Assembly (NCBI RefSeq): GCF_004016505.1
Contig: NZ_SACR01000003.1
Coordinates: forward strand, 124,001-188,000
Source: Rubrivivax rivuli
GTDB lineage: Bacteria > Pseudomonadota > Gammaproteobacteria > Burkholderiales > Burkholderiaceae_C
DNA: 64,000 nucleotides
Direction: 5' to 3'
Shown here: positions 39,693 through 56,960 of the stretch, one piece after another
Layout: each line of letters starts with the position of its first letter
How positions within the stretch are numbered: the first letter of the stretch is position 1
Program-made: the position numbers and the translations under genes
The notes under the pieces: generated by a model
The model's database searches: none
Told to the model about the DNA's origin: nothing
Seen by the model: the letters and a program-made list of their open reading frames with translations, nothing else

Positions 39693-42272
39693 TCAGGCGG
39701 AGGGCGTCGTTTCACCTTCGGCCGGTGTGGCGGTGGCATCGATGCGCACCGTGGTTTCCACAGGCAGGGTGAAGGCAAAACGGCACCCCACGGCCTGCTG
39801 GCCATTGTAGAGGTTCTGTGCCCGCATCCGGCCGCGGTGGCTCTCGATGATGCTGCGGCACAGGCTCAGGCCGATGCCCAGGCCTTCGGCCTTGGTGCTG
39901 AAGAAGGCTTCGTAAAGTCGGCCGATGACCTCGTCCTTGATGCCCGGGCCCATGTCGGTGACGCTGAACTCGATGACACCGCCTTCTTCGGGGGTGTGGC
40001 GCGGCACCACGCGCAGCTCGATGTGGCGGCGCTGCGTGGGCAGTTGCGCGCTGTCGATGGCCTCGGCCGCGTTCTTCAGCAGGTTCAGCAGCACCTGCTC
40101 GATGAGGATGGGGTCGGCCATGATGATGGGCAGGCGCTGCGCCACGTAGGTGTGGATGGCGACATTGCGCCGCCGCAGTTCGATGCCCGCGAGTTCCACC
40201 GCGTCTTCGACGATCTGCCGCGCCTCGGCCGGCTGGCGCTGCGGCTCGCTGCGTTTCACGAAGTTGCGGATGCGGTGGATGATCTGCCCGGCCCGCTCGG
40301 CCTGGCGCGCCGTCTTCTGCAGTGCGGCGATGAGGTCGTCCTGCGCGATGGACTCGGCCTTCACGCGGCTGACCATGCCGTTGCAGTAGTTGGTGATGGC
40401 GGTCAAGGGCTGGTTCAGCTCGTGGGCCACCGAGCTGGCCATCTCGCCCATGGTGACGAGGCGGCTGGTCACCTGCGCCTTTTCGGCCTGGGCCGCGGCC
40501 TGCTCTTCCGCGCGCAGGCGGGCGGTGATGTCGGTGGCGATCAGCATCTGCGCCAGGCGCCCGTCGGTCCACTGCAGGTAGCGCGCGCGCACGTCGAACC
40601 ACTTCTGCAGGCTTTCCACGAACACCTCGCGCGGGTTCGCGCCGGTCTCGGTGAGTTCCTGCGTCGGCAGCCCGGAGAGCGGGTCGTTGTCATCCTCGGC
40701 GTCGGCCACGAAGGGCGTGGTGCCGGCCGCGCCGCCGGCCAGCTGCTGGTGGCCCACCGCATCGCCGCCGAACCACAGCCGGTAGCTGCGGTTCACGAAC
40801 AGCAGCTCACCCTGCTGCACCGAGAGCACGCTGACGCTGGCGTCCAGGCCCTCCAGCACGGTGGTGAAACGCTCGTGGCTGGCACTGAGCTGGTCGCGGA
40901 TGCGCTTGGCCTCGGTGATGTTGGTGATGCTGGTCATCCAGCCGGTCTGCTGGCCCTTGGGGTCGATCAGCGGGCTGATGTACATGCGCGCGTCGAAGAC
41001 GCTGCCGTCCTTGCGCATCAGGCGCACCTCGATGCCGCCGCTGGGGCTGCGGCCCTGCAGCTCCTGCTGCAGCAGGCGGTGGTTCTCGTCGATGCGGTCG
41101 GGTGGCCAGTAGGGGTAGGGCGGCAGGCGGCCCACGAGCTCGGCGTTGGAGAAGCCCGTCATCTGGCAGAAGGCGGCGTTGACGTAGGTGACGCGGCCTT
41201 CCATGTCCATCGCGCGCATGCCTGTGGGCATGCTGTTTTCCATCGCGCGGCGGAAGTTGGTCTCCTGCACCAGCGCGCCCTGGATCTGGCTGCGGCGGCG
41301 CACGTGGCGCCAGGTGCCCAGCAGCATCCACACCGTCAAGACCGACAGCGCCACCACCATCCAGAACAGCGTGTTGTTGACGAGGCCGATGCTGGTGCGC
41401 CAGCCCTGCCCTCGGAGCAGCAGGCCGTTGAGGGCCGGCGTGAGCGGGGCGTCGCTCACGATCAGTGCCCGCCGGCTCGATTGCCCCGGCGTCGTGGTGA
41501 CGGTGGCGGCGAGCACCTTCTCCTGCTCGTCCAGCACCGACATCAGGTGGCGCTGCGCGACATCGGCCGGCACGAAATGGCGCACCAGCGCGTCGATGGA
41601 GTACTCGACGATGAGCACGCCGTTGAAGGCATTGCGCTGCACCAGTGGCACCTGCAGCTGGAAGACCGGTGCGCCCGTGGTGTCGACGAAGCTGCGTGAG
41701 TAGACCGGCGAGCGGCTGTCGCGCGCAGCGCGGAAGGTGGTCTCGGGCTCGTTGACGCGGCTTTCCACCGGCAGCAGGGGCTCGGCCTGAGCGCCGCTGG
41801 GGGTGGGGTGGTACAGCATCGCCCAGTGGCTGGCGCGCACGCGGCGGCGCGCGTCCACCCAGCTCAGGTGCGTGAGTTCGGGCCGCTCGCGCGCGAATGC
41901 CACGGCCTGGGCGACGAATTCCTCGGGGTCGGCATCGCGCTCGACCATGTCGCGCGCCATGCGGATCAGCGCCTCCTGGTTCTGGATGAGGCGCAGGCCG
42001 ACCTGCTGCTGCGTGAGTTCGGTGTCGCGCTTGACGGACTCGATCTCGCGCTCGATTTCCTCATTGCGCAGGTACCAGAAGGCCGAAATGATGGCCGCCA
42101 GGAAGAGCAGCACCGACAGCAGCGGCCCCAGGGTGGCAAAGCGGTCCTGCCGCGCCGGCGACTGGCTTCGCCACCAGCGGCCGAACAAGCGCTTGGCGGC
42201 CGGCAGCGGGACGGACATCTGGGGTCCGCCGTCGGTGGGCGGCACTGGCGGCATGACGGGTGGTTGCGGCAT
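39693..42272 (-). CDS. membrane PAS-domain sensor histidine kinase
   Basis: The 859-aa kinase has two membrane helices (residues ~45-68 and ~310-330) flanking a ~240-residue periplasmic sensor. A PAS/PAC domain (FRRAMENSMPTGMRAMDMEG) and a second PAS-like domain follow. The HisKA segment is MGEMASSVAHELNQPLTAI and the ATPase has LLNLLKNAAEAI and DMGPGIKDEVIGRL. The kinase end is FixL/DctB-like. Its ligand is unknown; position suggests sensing of carbon or redox state linked to pyruvate oxidation. Confidence 0.92.
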   Translation of the reverse strand: MPQPPVMPPVPPTDGGPQMSVPLPAAKRLFGRWWRSQSPARQDRFATLGPLLSVLLFLAAIISAFWYLRNEEIEREIESVKRDTELTQQQVGLRLIQNQEALIRMARDMVERDADPEEFVAQAVAFARERPELTHLSWVDARRRVRASHWAMLYHPTPSGAQAEPLLPVESRVNEPETTFRAARDSRSPVYSRSFVDTTGAPVFQLQVPLVQRNAFNGVLIVEYSIDALVRHFVPADVAQRHLMSVLDEQEKVLAATVTTTPGQSSRRALIVSDAPLTPALNGLLLRGQGWRTSIGLVNNTLFWMVVALSVLTVWMLLGTWRHVRRRSQIQGALVQETNFRRAMENSMPTGMRAMDMEGRVTYVNAAFCQMTGFSNAELVGRLPPYPYWPPDRIDENHRLLQQELQGRSPSGGIEVRLMRKDGSVFDARMYISPLIDPKGQQTGWMTSITNITEAKRIRDQLSASHERFTTVLEGLDASVSVLSVQQGELLFVNRSYRLWFGGDAVGHQQLAGGAAGTTPFVADAEDDNDPLSGLPTQELTETGANPREVFVESLQKWFDVRARYLQWTDGRLAQMLIATDITARLRAEEQAAAQAEKAQVTSRLVTMGEMASSVAHELNQPLTAITNYCNGMVSRVKAESIAQDDLIAALQKTARQAERAGQIIHRIRNFVKRSEPQRQPAEARQIVEDAVELAGIELRRRNVAIHTYVAQRLPIIMADPILIEQVLLNLLKNAAEAIDSAQLPTQRRHIELRVVPRHTPEEGGVIEFSVTDMGPGIKDEVIGRLYEAFFSTKAEGLGIGLSLCRSIIESHRGRMRAQNLYNGQQAVGCRFAFTLPVETTVRIDATATPAEGETTPSA

Positions 42273-42313
42273 CGCCGCGGATTATCGGGCGCAGGCGTCC
42301 CGCGCTCATCGAA

Positions 42314-42328
42314 TTCCACATTACGGAA
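42314..42328. promoter_or_regulatory. inverted repeat between kinase gene and aceE
   Basis: TTCCACATTACGGAA (TTCC-N7-GGAA) lies in the 136-bp divergent gap, 42 bp from the kinase start and 80 bp before aceE. It is AT-richer than its surroundings and could bind the adjacent FixJ-type regulator. No sigma70 promoter could be assigned with confidence. Confidence 0.35.
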
Positions 42329-42408
42329 CGAATATCCACTGTTTGAAATTCCGGCGAGCTGTGACAAACTCGCGCCCGATCGCAAAAACACCCCCCTAGG
42401 AGACAAGC

Positions 42409-45126
42409 ATGTCCGCTCTGCCGGAGTCCTTCCTCGGCCACGCCGCCGCGAACAGCGCCCACGACACCGACCCCCAGGAAACGCGCGAGTGGCTGGATGC
42501 CATGACGGCGGTGATCGGCGCGGAAGGGGCCGAGCGCGCGCACTTCCTGCTGGAGCAGTTGCTCGAGCATTCGCGCCAGAGCGGCATCGACATGCCGTTC
42601 TCTGCCAACACGGGCTACGTCAACACCATCGAGCCCGAAGAAGAAGAGCGCAGCCCGGGCAACCTGGAACTGGAAGGCCGCCTGCGCGCCTACATGCGCT
42701 GGAACGCCATGGCCCTGGTGGTGAAGGCCAACCGCCTGCACCCGGCCGATGGCGGCGACCTCGGCGGCCACATCAGCAGCTTTGCCAGCCTGGCGCACAT
42801 GTTCGCGGCCGGCTTCAACCACTTCTGGCATGCCGAGAGCGAAGGCCATGGCGGCGACCTGCTCTACATCCAGGGCCATTGCAGCCCCGGCATCTACGCC
42901 CGCGCCTTCCTGGAAGGCCGGCTGACCGAAGAGCAGATGCTCAACTTCCGCCAAGAGGTGGACGGCAAGGGCCTGAGCAGCTACCCGCACCCCAAGCTGA
43001 TGCCCGAGTTCTGGCAGTTCCCAACCGTCAGCATGGGCCTGGGGCCCTTGATGGCCATCTACCAGGCGCGCTTCCTGAAGTACCTGCACGCCCGCGGTAT
43101 TGCCGACACCAGCAACCGAAAGGTCTGGGTGTTCTGCGGTGACGGCGAGATGGACGAGCCCGAGAGCCTGGGCGCCATCGGCCTGGCCGCGCGCGAGAAG
43201 CTCGACAACCTGGTCTTCGTCGTGAACTGCAACCTGCAGCGCCTGGACGGCCCGGTGCGCGGCAACGGCAAGATCATTCAAGAGCTGGAAGGCGAGTTCC
43301 GCGGCGCCGGCTGGGACGTCATCAAGCTGATCTGGGGCAAGGAGTGGGACGCCCTGCTGGCGCGCGACAAGGACGGCGCCCTGCGCAAGATCATGATGGA
43401 CACGCTGGACGGCGACTACCAGGCCTTCAAGGCCAACGACGGTGCCTTCGTCCGCAAGAACTTCTTCGGCCGCGACCCGCGCACGCTGGAGATGGTGGCC
43501 AAGATGTCCGACCAGGACATCTGGAACCTGCGTCGCGGCGGGCACGACGCGCAGAAGGTCTACGCCGCCTTCCACAAGGCCAACAACGCCAAGGGCGTGC
43601 CCACCGTGCTGCTGGTGAAAACCGTCAAGGGCTGGGGCATGGGCAATGCCGGCGAGGGCAAGAACACCGCGCACCAGGCCAAGAAGCTGACGGACGACGA
43701 CGTGCGCTTCATGCGCGACCGCTTCAACATCCCCATCAGCGACGCCGACCTGCCGAAGATCCCCTTCTACAAGCCGGCCGACGACACGCCGGAGATGAAG
43801 TACCTGCACGAGCGCCGCAAGGCTCTGGGCGGCTACCTGCCCAAGCGCCGCGTGAAGAGCGACGAGAGCTTCACGGTGCCGGCACTCGAGACCTTCAAGA
43901 GCGTGCTGGAGCCCACCGCCGAAGGCCGCGAGATCAGCACCACGCAGGCCTACGTGCGCTTCCTGACGCAGTTGCTGCGTGACCAAGCCCTGGGCCCGCG
44001 TGTGGTGCCCATCCTGGTGGACGAGGCGCGCACCTTCGGCATGGAAGGCCTGTTCCGCCAGATCGGCATCTACAACCCGGAAGGCCAGAAGTACACGCCG
44101 GTCGATAAAGACCAGGTGATGTACTACAAGGAGACGGTCAACGGCCAGATCCTGCAGGAAGGCATCAACGAAGCCGGCGGCATGAGCAGTTGGATCGCGG
44201 CCGCGACGTCGTACTCGACGAACAACCGCATCATGGTGCCGTTCTACATCTACTACTCGATGTTCGGCTTCCAGCGCATCGGCGACCTGGCCTGGGCGGC
44301 GGGCGACATGCAGGCGCGTGGCTTCCTGCTCGGCGGCACCAGCGGCCGCACCACGCTGAACGGCGAAGGCCTGCAGCACGAAGACGGCCACAGCCACATC
44401 CTGGCCGGCACCATCCCGAACTGCATCAGCTACGACCCGACCTTCGCGCACGAGGTGGCGGTGATCATCCACCACGGCCTGAAGCGCATGGTGGAGAAGC
44501 AGGACAACGTCTTCTACTACCTGACGCTGCTCAACGAGAACTACCCGATGCCAGGCCTGAAGGCCGGCACGGAAGAGCAGATCATCAAGGGCATGTACCT
44601 GCTGGAAGAAGGCGCGAAGAAAACCCCGCGCGTCAACCTGCTGGGCAGCGGCACCATCCTGCGCGAAAGCATGGCCGCCAAGCAGCTGCTCGAAGCCGAC
44701 TGGGGCGTGGCCGCCAACCTCTGGAGCTGCCCGAGCTTCAACGAGCTCACGCGTGACGGGCAGGACTGCGACCGCTGGAACCTGCTGCACCCGCTGGAGA
44801 CGCCGCGCGTGCCTTTCGTGACGCAGCAGCTCACGCCGCACGCCGGGCCGGTGGTGGCTTCCACCGACTACATGAAGGCCTACGCCGAGCAGATCCGCCC
44901 CTTCATCCCCAAGGGCCGCGCCTACCGCGTGCTGGGCACCGACGGCTTCGGCCGCAGCGATTTCCGCAGCAAGCTGCGTGAGCACTTCGAGGTCAACCGC
45001 CACTACATCGTGGTGGCGGCGCTGCGCGCGCTGGCCGACGAAGGCACCGTGCCGCTGGCCAAGGTGGCCGAGGCCATCGCCAAGTACGGCATCGACGCCG
45101 ACAAGCTCAACCCGCTCTACGCGTAA
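42409..45126 (+). CDS. aceE: pyruvate dehydrogenase E1 component, homodimeric
   Basis: The 905-aa E1 of the proteobacterial homodimeric type has the thiamine-diphosphate motif region KVWVFCGDGEMDEPESLG, then ANCNLQRLDGPVRGNG-like and DEARTFGMEGLFRQ segments, and SHILAGTIPNC. It decarboxylates pyruvate and acetylates the E2 lipoyl groups. AGGAGA at 42398-42403 supports ATG 42409. First gene of aceE-aceF-lpdA and divergent from a two-component system. Confidence 0.97.
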   Translation: MSALPESFLGHAAANSAHDTDPQETREWLDAMTAVIGAEGAERAHFLLEQLLEHSRQSGIDMPFSANTGYVNTIEPEEEERSPGNLELEGRLRAYMRWNAMALVVKANRLHPADGGDLGGHISSFASLAHMFAAGFNHFWHAESEGHGGDLLYIQGHCSPGIYARAFLEGRLTEEQMLNFRQEVDGKGLSSYPHPKLMPEFWQFPTVSMGLGPLMAIYQARFLKYLHARGIADTSNRKVWVFCGDGEMDEPESLGAIGLAAREKLDNLVFVVNCNLQRLDGPVRGNGKIIQELEGEFRGAGWDVIKLIWGKEWDALLARDKDGALRKIMMDTLDGDYQAFKANDGAFVRKNFFGRDPRTLEMVAKMSDQDIWNLRRGGHDAQKVYAAFHKANNAKGVPTVLLVKTVKGWGMGNAGEGKNTAHQAKKLTDDDVRFMRDRFNIPISDADLPKIPFYKPADDTPEMKYLHERRKALGGYLPKRRVKSDESFTVPALETFKSVLEPTAEGREISTTQAYVRFLTQLLRDQALGPRVVPILVDEARTFGMEGLFRQIGIYNPEGQKYTPVDKDQVMYYKETVNGQILQEGINEAGGMSSWIAAATSYSTNNRIMVPFYIYYSMFGFQRIGDLAWAAGDMQARGFLLGGTSGRTTLNGEGLQHEDGHSHILAGTIPNCISYDPTFAHEVAVIIHHGLKRMVEKQDNVFYYLTLLNENYPMPGLKAGTEEQIIKGMYLLEEGAKKTPRVNLLGSGTILRESMAAKQLLEADWGVAANLWSCPSFNELTRDGQDCDRWNLLHPLETPRVPFVTQQLTPHAGPVVASTDYMKAYAEQIRPFIPKGRAYRVLGTDGFGRSDFRSKLREHFEVNRHYIVVAALRALADEGTVPLAKVAEAIAKYGIDADKLNPLYA

Positions 45127-45150
45127 GCTCAACAAGACAGGAGACAGACC

Positions 45151-46815
45151 ATGGCTGTGGTCGAAGTGAAGGTGCCCGACATCGGCGACTTCAAGGATGT
45201 GGAAGTCATCGAGGTGATGGTCAAGCCGGGCGACACGATCGCGATCGACCAGAGCCTGCTGACGGTGGAAAGCGACAAGGCCTCGATGGAGATCCCGTCC
45301 ACGCACGCCGGCGTGGTGACGGAGATCGTGGCCAAGCTGGGTGACAAGGTCAGCCAGGGTTCGCTGGTGCTGCGCGTGGAAGCGGTGGGGGCTGCGGCCC
45401 CTGCGCCGGCGCCTGCCGCTGCGCCAGCGGCATCGGCACCGGCCCCTGTTGCCGCTGCCCCGGCATCCGCACCCGCTGCAGCGCCCGCTGCCGCCGGCGG
45501 CACCGTGCAGGTGGTGGTGCCCGACATCGGCGATTTCGAATCGGTCACCGTGATCGAGGTCTTCGTGAAGCCCGGCGACGCCGTGAAGGTGGAGCAGAGC
45601 CTCATCACGGTGGAGAGCGACAAGGCCTCGATGGAGATCCCGTCGTCGCATGCCGGCACCGTGCAGAGCCTGCTGGTGAAGGTGGGTGACAAGGTCGCCA
45701 AGGGCACGGCGCTGGCCGTGCTGCAGGCCGCCGGCGCTGCGCCCGCGCCTGCCGCTGCACCTGTTGCAGCAGCTGTGGCCGCACCCGTGGCCGCGCCTGC
45801 CGCTGCCGCCGCAGCACCTGCACCCGCCGCCGCGGCCGTGCCCGCGCACCAACCCACCACGCCCAGTCCCACGCTGCCGCACGCCTCGCCCACCATCCGC
45901 CGCCTGGCGCGTGAACTGGGCGTGCCGCTGGCCGAGGTGAAGGGCAGCGGTCCCAAGGGCCGTATCACGCAAGGCGACGTGCAGGGCTTCGTCAAGGGCG
46001 TGATGGCCGGCGAGGTGCAGACCACCGCGCAGAAGGCCAAGGCCCCGGCGGCATCGGCTGCCACTGGCGGTGGCGAGGCCTTCCCGGGCCTGCTGCCCTG
46101 GCCCAAGGTCGACTTCGCGAAGTTCGGCCCGGTCGAGCGCAAGGACCTCAGCCGCATCAAGAAGATCAGCGGCGCCAACCTGCACCGCAACTGGGTGCTG
46201 ATCCCGCACGTCACCAACCACGACGATGCCGACATCACCGAACTCGAAGCCTTCCGCGTCCAGCTGAACAAGGAAAACGAGAAGAGCGGCGTGAAGGTCA
46301 CGATGCTGGCCTTCCTCATCAAGGCCTGCGTCTCGGCGCTGAAGAAGTTCCCCGAGTTCAACGCCAGCCTGGACGGCGAGCAGATCGTCCTGAAGAACTA
46401 CTTCCACATCGGCTTTGCCGCCGACACGCCCAACGGCCTGGTGGTGCCGGTGATCAAGGACGCCGACAAGAAGGGCGTGCTGCAGATCAGCAAGGAAATG
46501 AGCGAACTCGCGGCCAAGGCGCGCGAGGGCAAGCTCGGGCCGGCCGACATGAGCGGCGGCTGCTTCAGCATCAGCAGCCTGGGCGGCATCGGCGGGCGCT
46601 ACTTCACGCCCATCATCAACGCGCCGGAAGTCGCCATCCTGGGCGTGTGCAAGAGCAGCACGGAGCCGGTGTGGGACGGCAAGCAGTTCGTGCCGCGCCT
46701 GATGCTGCCGCTGAGCCTGAGCTGGGACCACCGCGTCATCGACGGCGCGGCCGCGGCGCGCTTCAACGCCTACCTGGGCGCCATCCTGGCGGACTTCCGC
46801 CGCGTGCTGCTGTAA
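45151..46815 (+). CDS. aceF: pyruvate dehydrogenase E2, two lipoyl domains
   Basis: The 554-aa dihydrolipoamide acetyltransferase has two N-terminal lipoyl domains (residues ~3-77 and ~118-192, each with [11 protein letters not shown] carrying the lipoylated Lys) joined by Ala/Pro linkers. A peripheral-subunit-binding domain (~248-285, [15 protein letters not shown]) and the catalytic domain ([15 protein letters not shown], catalytic His) follow. AGGAGA lies 6 nt before ATG 45151. It forms the core of the complex with AceE and LpdA. Confidence 0.97.
   Translation: MAVVEVKVPDIGDFKDVEVIEVMVKPGDTIAIDQSLLTVESDKASMEIPSTHAGVVTEIVAKLGDKVSQGSLVLRVEAVGAAAPAPAPAAAPAASAPAPVAAAPASAPAAAPAAAGGTVQVVVPDIGDFESVTVIEVFVKPGDAVKVEQSLITVESDKASMEIPSSHAGTVQSLLVKVGDKVAKGTALAVLQAAGAAPAPAAAPVAAAVAAPVAAPAAAAAAPAPAAAAVPAHQPTTPSPTLPHASPTIRRLARELGVPLAEVKGSGPKGRITQGDVQGFVKGVMAGEVQTTAQKAKAPAASAATGGGEAFPGLLPWPKVDFAKFGPVERKDLSRIKKISGANLHRNWVLIPHVTNHDDADITELEAFRVQLNKENEKSGVKVTMLAFLIKACVSALKKFPEFNASLDGEQIVLKNYFHIGFAADTPNGLVVPVIKDADKKGVLQISKEMSELAAKAREGKLGPADMSGGCFSISSLGGIGGRYFTPIINAPEVAILGVCKSSTEPVWDGKQFVPRLMLPLSLSWDHRVIDGAAAARFNAYLGAILADFRRVLL
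45607..45657 (+). repeat. 51-bp exact repeat, lipoyl domain 2 of aceF
   Basis: These 51 bases, coding for the lipoyl-lysine hairpin and the following strand, are identical to 46937-46987 in lpdA. Lipoyl domain 1 of aceF (45262-45300 region) is nearly the same. Identity includes synonymous positions, which hints at recent duplication or gene conversion. Confidence 0.8.
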
Positions 46816-46825
46816 GGAGCCGACG

Positions 46826-48607
<1,782 letters not shown>

Positions 48608-48623
48608 GTGAGCTGAAGCACAG

Positions 48624-48646
48624 GCCCGGCGGCTGTGCCGCCGGGC
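48624..48646. terminator. hairpin between lpdA and malQ
   Basis: GCCCGGCGG / CCGCCGGGC, a perfect 9-bp stem with a 5-nt loop, sits in the 58-bp gap between convergent lpdA and malQ. It is followed by only TCGT, so the T-run is missing; probably a bidirectional end. Confidence 0.6.
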
Positions 48647-48665
48647 TCGTCAGATCAGCGGCACC

Positions 48666-50174
48666 TCAGCGGCCGTACAGCCGCCCCAATTCCGCCAGGC
48701 GCCCGGCATGCCAGGGCTGCACCTGGTTCCACTGGAAGCGCCAGCCCCACCAGCCGCTTTCCTGGCCCGGGTAGTTCATGCGGCACTCGGTGGGCAGGGC
48801 CAGCACGTCCTGCATGGGGTGCACGGCGGTGTCGGCCACGCTGGCCATCGCGGCGCGGATCAGCGTCCAGGCCATGTCGTGCCCATCGGTGTTGAGGTAG
48901 CCGCGCGCGAAGTGCCGCTCTTTCTCGGTGGCGGTGTGCCACCAGCCGGCCACGGTGTCGTTGTCGTGCGTGCCGGTGTAGACCACGGTGTCGGGCTCGT
49001 GGTTGTGCGGCAGGAAGCGGTCGGTGGCGTCGCCGCCAAAGGCGAACTGCAGGATGCGCATGCCCGGCAGGCTGAACTTCTTGCGCAGCGCATCGACGTC
49101 GGGCGTGATCACGCCCAGGTCTTCCGCGATGATGGGCACCGGCCCCAGCGCCTGGCTGATGGCCTTGAACAGCGCTTCGCCCGGGCCCGGCTTCCATGCG
49201 CCCTTGACGGCCGTGGGTTCGCTGGCCGGGATCTCCCAGTAACCAGCGAAGCCGCGGAAGTGGTCGATGCGCACGATGTCCACCAGCTCGAAGGTGCGGC
49301 GGATGCGCTCCACCCACCAGGCGTAGCCGTCTTTCGCGTGTTCACTCCAGCGGTACAGCGGGTTGCCCCAGCGTTGGCCGGTGGCGCTGAAGAAGTCCGG
49401 CGGCACGCCGGCCACCACCGTGGCGCGGCCCTGGGCGTCCAGCTCGAACAGGTGCTGGTTGGCCCAGACCTCGGCGCTGAGGTAGGCGATGAAGATCGGC
49501 GTGTCGCCGATGATCTGCACGCCCTTGCCGTTGGCGTAGGCCTTCAGCTTCGCCCATTGGCGGAAGAAGCGCCATTGCGCGAACTCCCAGAAATGCACGC
49601 GCTCGGCGTGCTGCGCGCGGGCGGCGGCCAGGGCGGCCGGCTCGCGCTTCACCAGCGCCGGCTCCCAGGTGCACCAGTCGGCCCAGTGCAGGTGTTCGCA
49701 CAGGCTCATGAAGAGCGAGAAATCGGGCAGCCAGTTCGCGTTCGCAGCACGGAAGGCCGCGAAGTCTTCGCTCTGGGCTGCGGTGCCGGCCGCCGCGAAA
49801 CGCAGTGCGGCCTTGTGCAGGCGTTCCATGCGGAAGGGGTGGACGTGGGCGTAGTCCACGGCCTCGGCGCTCAGGCCGGGCGTGGGCGCCAGTTCTTCAG
49901 CCTCCAGCCAGCCTTGCTGGTGCAACTCGGCCAGGTCGATGAGCAGCACGTTGCCGGCGAAGGCCGAATTGCTCATGTAGGGCGAGTTGCCCGGGCCGAT
50001 GCCGGCCAGCGGCAGTACCTGCCACAGCTTCTGGCCACCGGCCACCAGCCAGTCGACGAAGTGGTAGGCCTCGGGGCCGAGGTCGCCCGAGCCGTGGGGG
50101 CCGGGCAGGGAAGTGGGGTGCAGCAGCACGCCGCTGGCGCGTGGGAAGCGCATGGTGGTGAGGTCCTTGCTCAT
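48666..50174 (-). CDS. malQ: 4-alpha-glucanotransferase
   Basis: The 502-aa GH77 enzyme has SGVLLHPTSLPGPHG, the nucleophile Asp in VRIDHFRGFAGYW, the acid/base Glu in IIAEDLGVIT and the third Asp in VYTGTHDNDTV. It transfers alpha-1,4-glucan segments and in a glycogen cluster reshapes the short maltodextrins left by GlgP and GlgX. ATGA overlap with the glgX stop; last gene of the minus-strand glycogen operon. Confidence 0.95.
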   Translation of the reverse strand: MSKDLTTMRFPRASGVLLHPTSLPGPHGSGDLGPEAYHFVDWLVAGGQKLWQVLPLAGIGPGNSPYMSNSAFAGNVLLIDLAELHQQGWLEAEELAPTPGLSAEAVDYAHVHPFRMERLHKAALRFAAAGTAAQSEDFAAFRAANANWLPDFSLFMSLCEHLHWADWCTWEPALVKREPAALAAARAQHAERVHFWEFAQWRFFRQWAKLKAYANGKGVQIIGDTPIFIAYLSAEVWANQHLFELDAQGRATVVAGVPPDFFSATGQRWGNPLYRWSEHAKDGYAWWVERIRRTFELVDIVRIDHFRGFAGYWEIPASEPTAVKGAWKPGPGEALFKAISQALGPVPIIAEDLGVITPDVDALRKKFSLPGMRILQFAFGGDATDRFLPHNHEPDTVVYTGTHDNDTVAGWWHTATEKERHFARGYLNTDGHDMAWTLIRAAMASVADTAVHPMQDVLALPTECRMNYPGQESGWWGWRFQWNQVQPWHAGRLAELGRLYGR

Positions 50175-52314
50175 GGTCGGGCGGGAGGGGTGCCAGCGGC
50201 AGCCTGTGGGGCTGCCGCGTGGTCGCGCAGCAGCATCACGCTGCGCGCCCCCAGCATCAAAGAAGCGGCGCCGTTACGGCGCCAGGGGCTGCGGCCATCG
50301 GCCGCGGTGGTGTCGAGCTCGGCCACCCAGTCGCCTGGGGGCAGCTGGAAGCTGGCGTCCATGGCGCGGCCGTTGACCAGCAGCAGCAGTGGCGCACCGC
50401 CGCGGCCGGGCTGACCGATCCACGCGCCGAGGATGCGCGACATGCGGTTGTCCCAGTGCTCGGGCGCCATCGGCTCGCCCGTGCGGCGCTGCCAGGCCAG
50501 GTCGGCGAGGCCTTGCGCATCGGGCAGGCCGCTGTACCACTGCGCGCCCAGCGGCAGCAGCCGGCGGCGCAGGGCCAGCAGGTGGGCGGTGAAGTCGATC
50601 AGGTCTTGATCGGCGGCGGCCCAGTCGATCCAGGTGGTGGCGTTGTCCTGGCAATAGGGGTTGTTGTTGCCGCCCTGGCTGTGGCCGAGTTCGTCGCCGG
50701 CGGCCAGCATGGGCGTGCCCTGGGCCAGCAGCACGGTGGCCAGCAGCGCGCGCTTCAGGCGGGCGCGCAGCTGCAGCACCGCGGGGTCGGTGGTGGGGCC
50801 TTCCCAGCCGCAGTTCCAGCTCAGGTTGTGGCCGTGGCCGTCGCGGTTGTTCTCGCCGTTGGCCTCGTTGTGGCGCAGGTCGTAGCTCACCAGGTCGTGC
50901 AGCGTGAAGCCGTCGTGGCTGACGACGTAGTTCACGCTCTCCAGCGGGCTGCGGCGGCGCGCCTGGAAGAGGTCGCTGCTGCCGGCCAGGCGCAGCGCGA
51001 ACTCGCCGCGTGTGCAGTCGCCGCCCAGCCAGAAGGCGCGTGCGGTGTCGCGGAAGCGGTCGTTCCATTCCAGCCAGCCGCGCGGGAACTGACCCAGCTG
51101 GTAGCCGCCGGGGCCCAGGTCCCAGGGCTCCGCAATCAGCTTGATGCCCTGCAGCACCGGGTCTTGCAGCACGGCCTTGAAGAAGGGGCCGTCGCGTTCG
51201 AAGAAGGGGCTGCCGCGGCCGAGCACGGGCGCGAGGTCGAAGCGGAAGCCGTCGACGTGGAAGTCCTGCACCCAGTGGCGCAGGCTGTCCATCACCAGCT
51301 GCAGCACGCGCGGGTGGCGAACGTCGAGCGTGTTGCCGCAGCCGCTCCAGTTTTCGTAGTGCTGGCGCTGATCGGGCAGGCGGTAGTAGCTGGCGTTGTC
51401 CAGGCCGCGCCAGCTCAGCGTGGGGCCGCGTTCGTCGCCTTCGGGCGTGTGGTTGAACACCACGTCCAGCAGCACCTCGATGCCCGCGGCGTGCAGCTTG
51501 CGCACCATCTCGCGGAACTCTTGCCGCGGGTGCGCGGTGGCGGCGTAGCGCGGGTCGGGGCAGAAGAAGCCCAGCGTGTTGTAGCCCCAGTAGTTCACCA
51601 GGCCCATCTCGCGCAGGCGCGGCTCGTCCAGGATTTGCAGCACCGGCAGCAGGCTCACGGCCGTGATGCCCAGCCGCTTGAAGTGCGCGATGGCGGCCTC
51701 GCTGGCCAGCCCGGCGTAGGTGCCGCGCTCGGCCTCAGGTACGCCGGGCAGGCGCTTGCTGAAGCCGCGCACGTGCACCTCGTAGACCACGCTGTCCAGC
51801 AGGGGCGTGGCGGGGGGGCGGTCGCCTTGCCAATCGGGCGTGTCGTGCACCACCCGGGCCTTGTGCGCGAGCGGGCCGTTGTCGGTGGCGTCGGGGTGCT
51901 GCGGGTGTTCGCGGTCGGCACCCAAGTGCGGGCCGGCGGGGTCGAAGCCGCCGGGCGGCGTGACGATGGCGCGCGCCCAGGGGTCGAGCAGCAGCTTCTT
52001 CGGGTTGAAGCGGTGGCCGCGGTCGGGCCGCCAGGGCCCGTGGGCGCGCAGGCCGTAGACCAAACCGGGCATCGCGCCGGGCAGGCGGCCGTGCCAGACG
52101 TCGCCGGTCTGCACGGGCAGGGCCAGGCGCTGCAGTTCGTGCTCGCCGTTCTCGTCGAAGAGGCAGAGCTCCAGCTTCGTGGCGTGCGCCGAGAACACGG
52201 CAAAATTGACGCCGCTGCCGTCGAAGTGCGCGCCCATGGGCCAAGGCCGGCCCGGTTCCAGCACGGTGCCGTGCGCTGCCGCGCCTGCGGCGGTTGTCGG
52301 GAGGGCAGGGCGCG

Positions 52315-52327
<13 letters not shown>
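50171..52327 (-). CDS. glgX: glycogen debranching enzyme
   Basis: The 718-aa GH13 isoamylase-type enzyme has an N-terminal CBM48 ([21 protein letters not shown]), [15 protein letters not shown], the nucleophile in [11 protein letters not shown], acid/base in LIAEPWDLG and [11 protein letters not shown]. It hydrolyses alpha-1,6 branches of phosphorylase-limit glycogen. ATG 52327 overlaps the end of glgB by 13 nt and has no good Shine-Dalgarno, so a slightly later start cannot be excluded. The conserved N-terminus begins ~25 residues in. Confidence 0.94.
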
Positions 52328-54486
<2,159 letters not shown>

Positions 54487-54506
54487 GGGGCGGGAAACAA
54501 CCTCGT

Positions 54507-56960
<2,454 letters not shown>

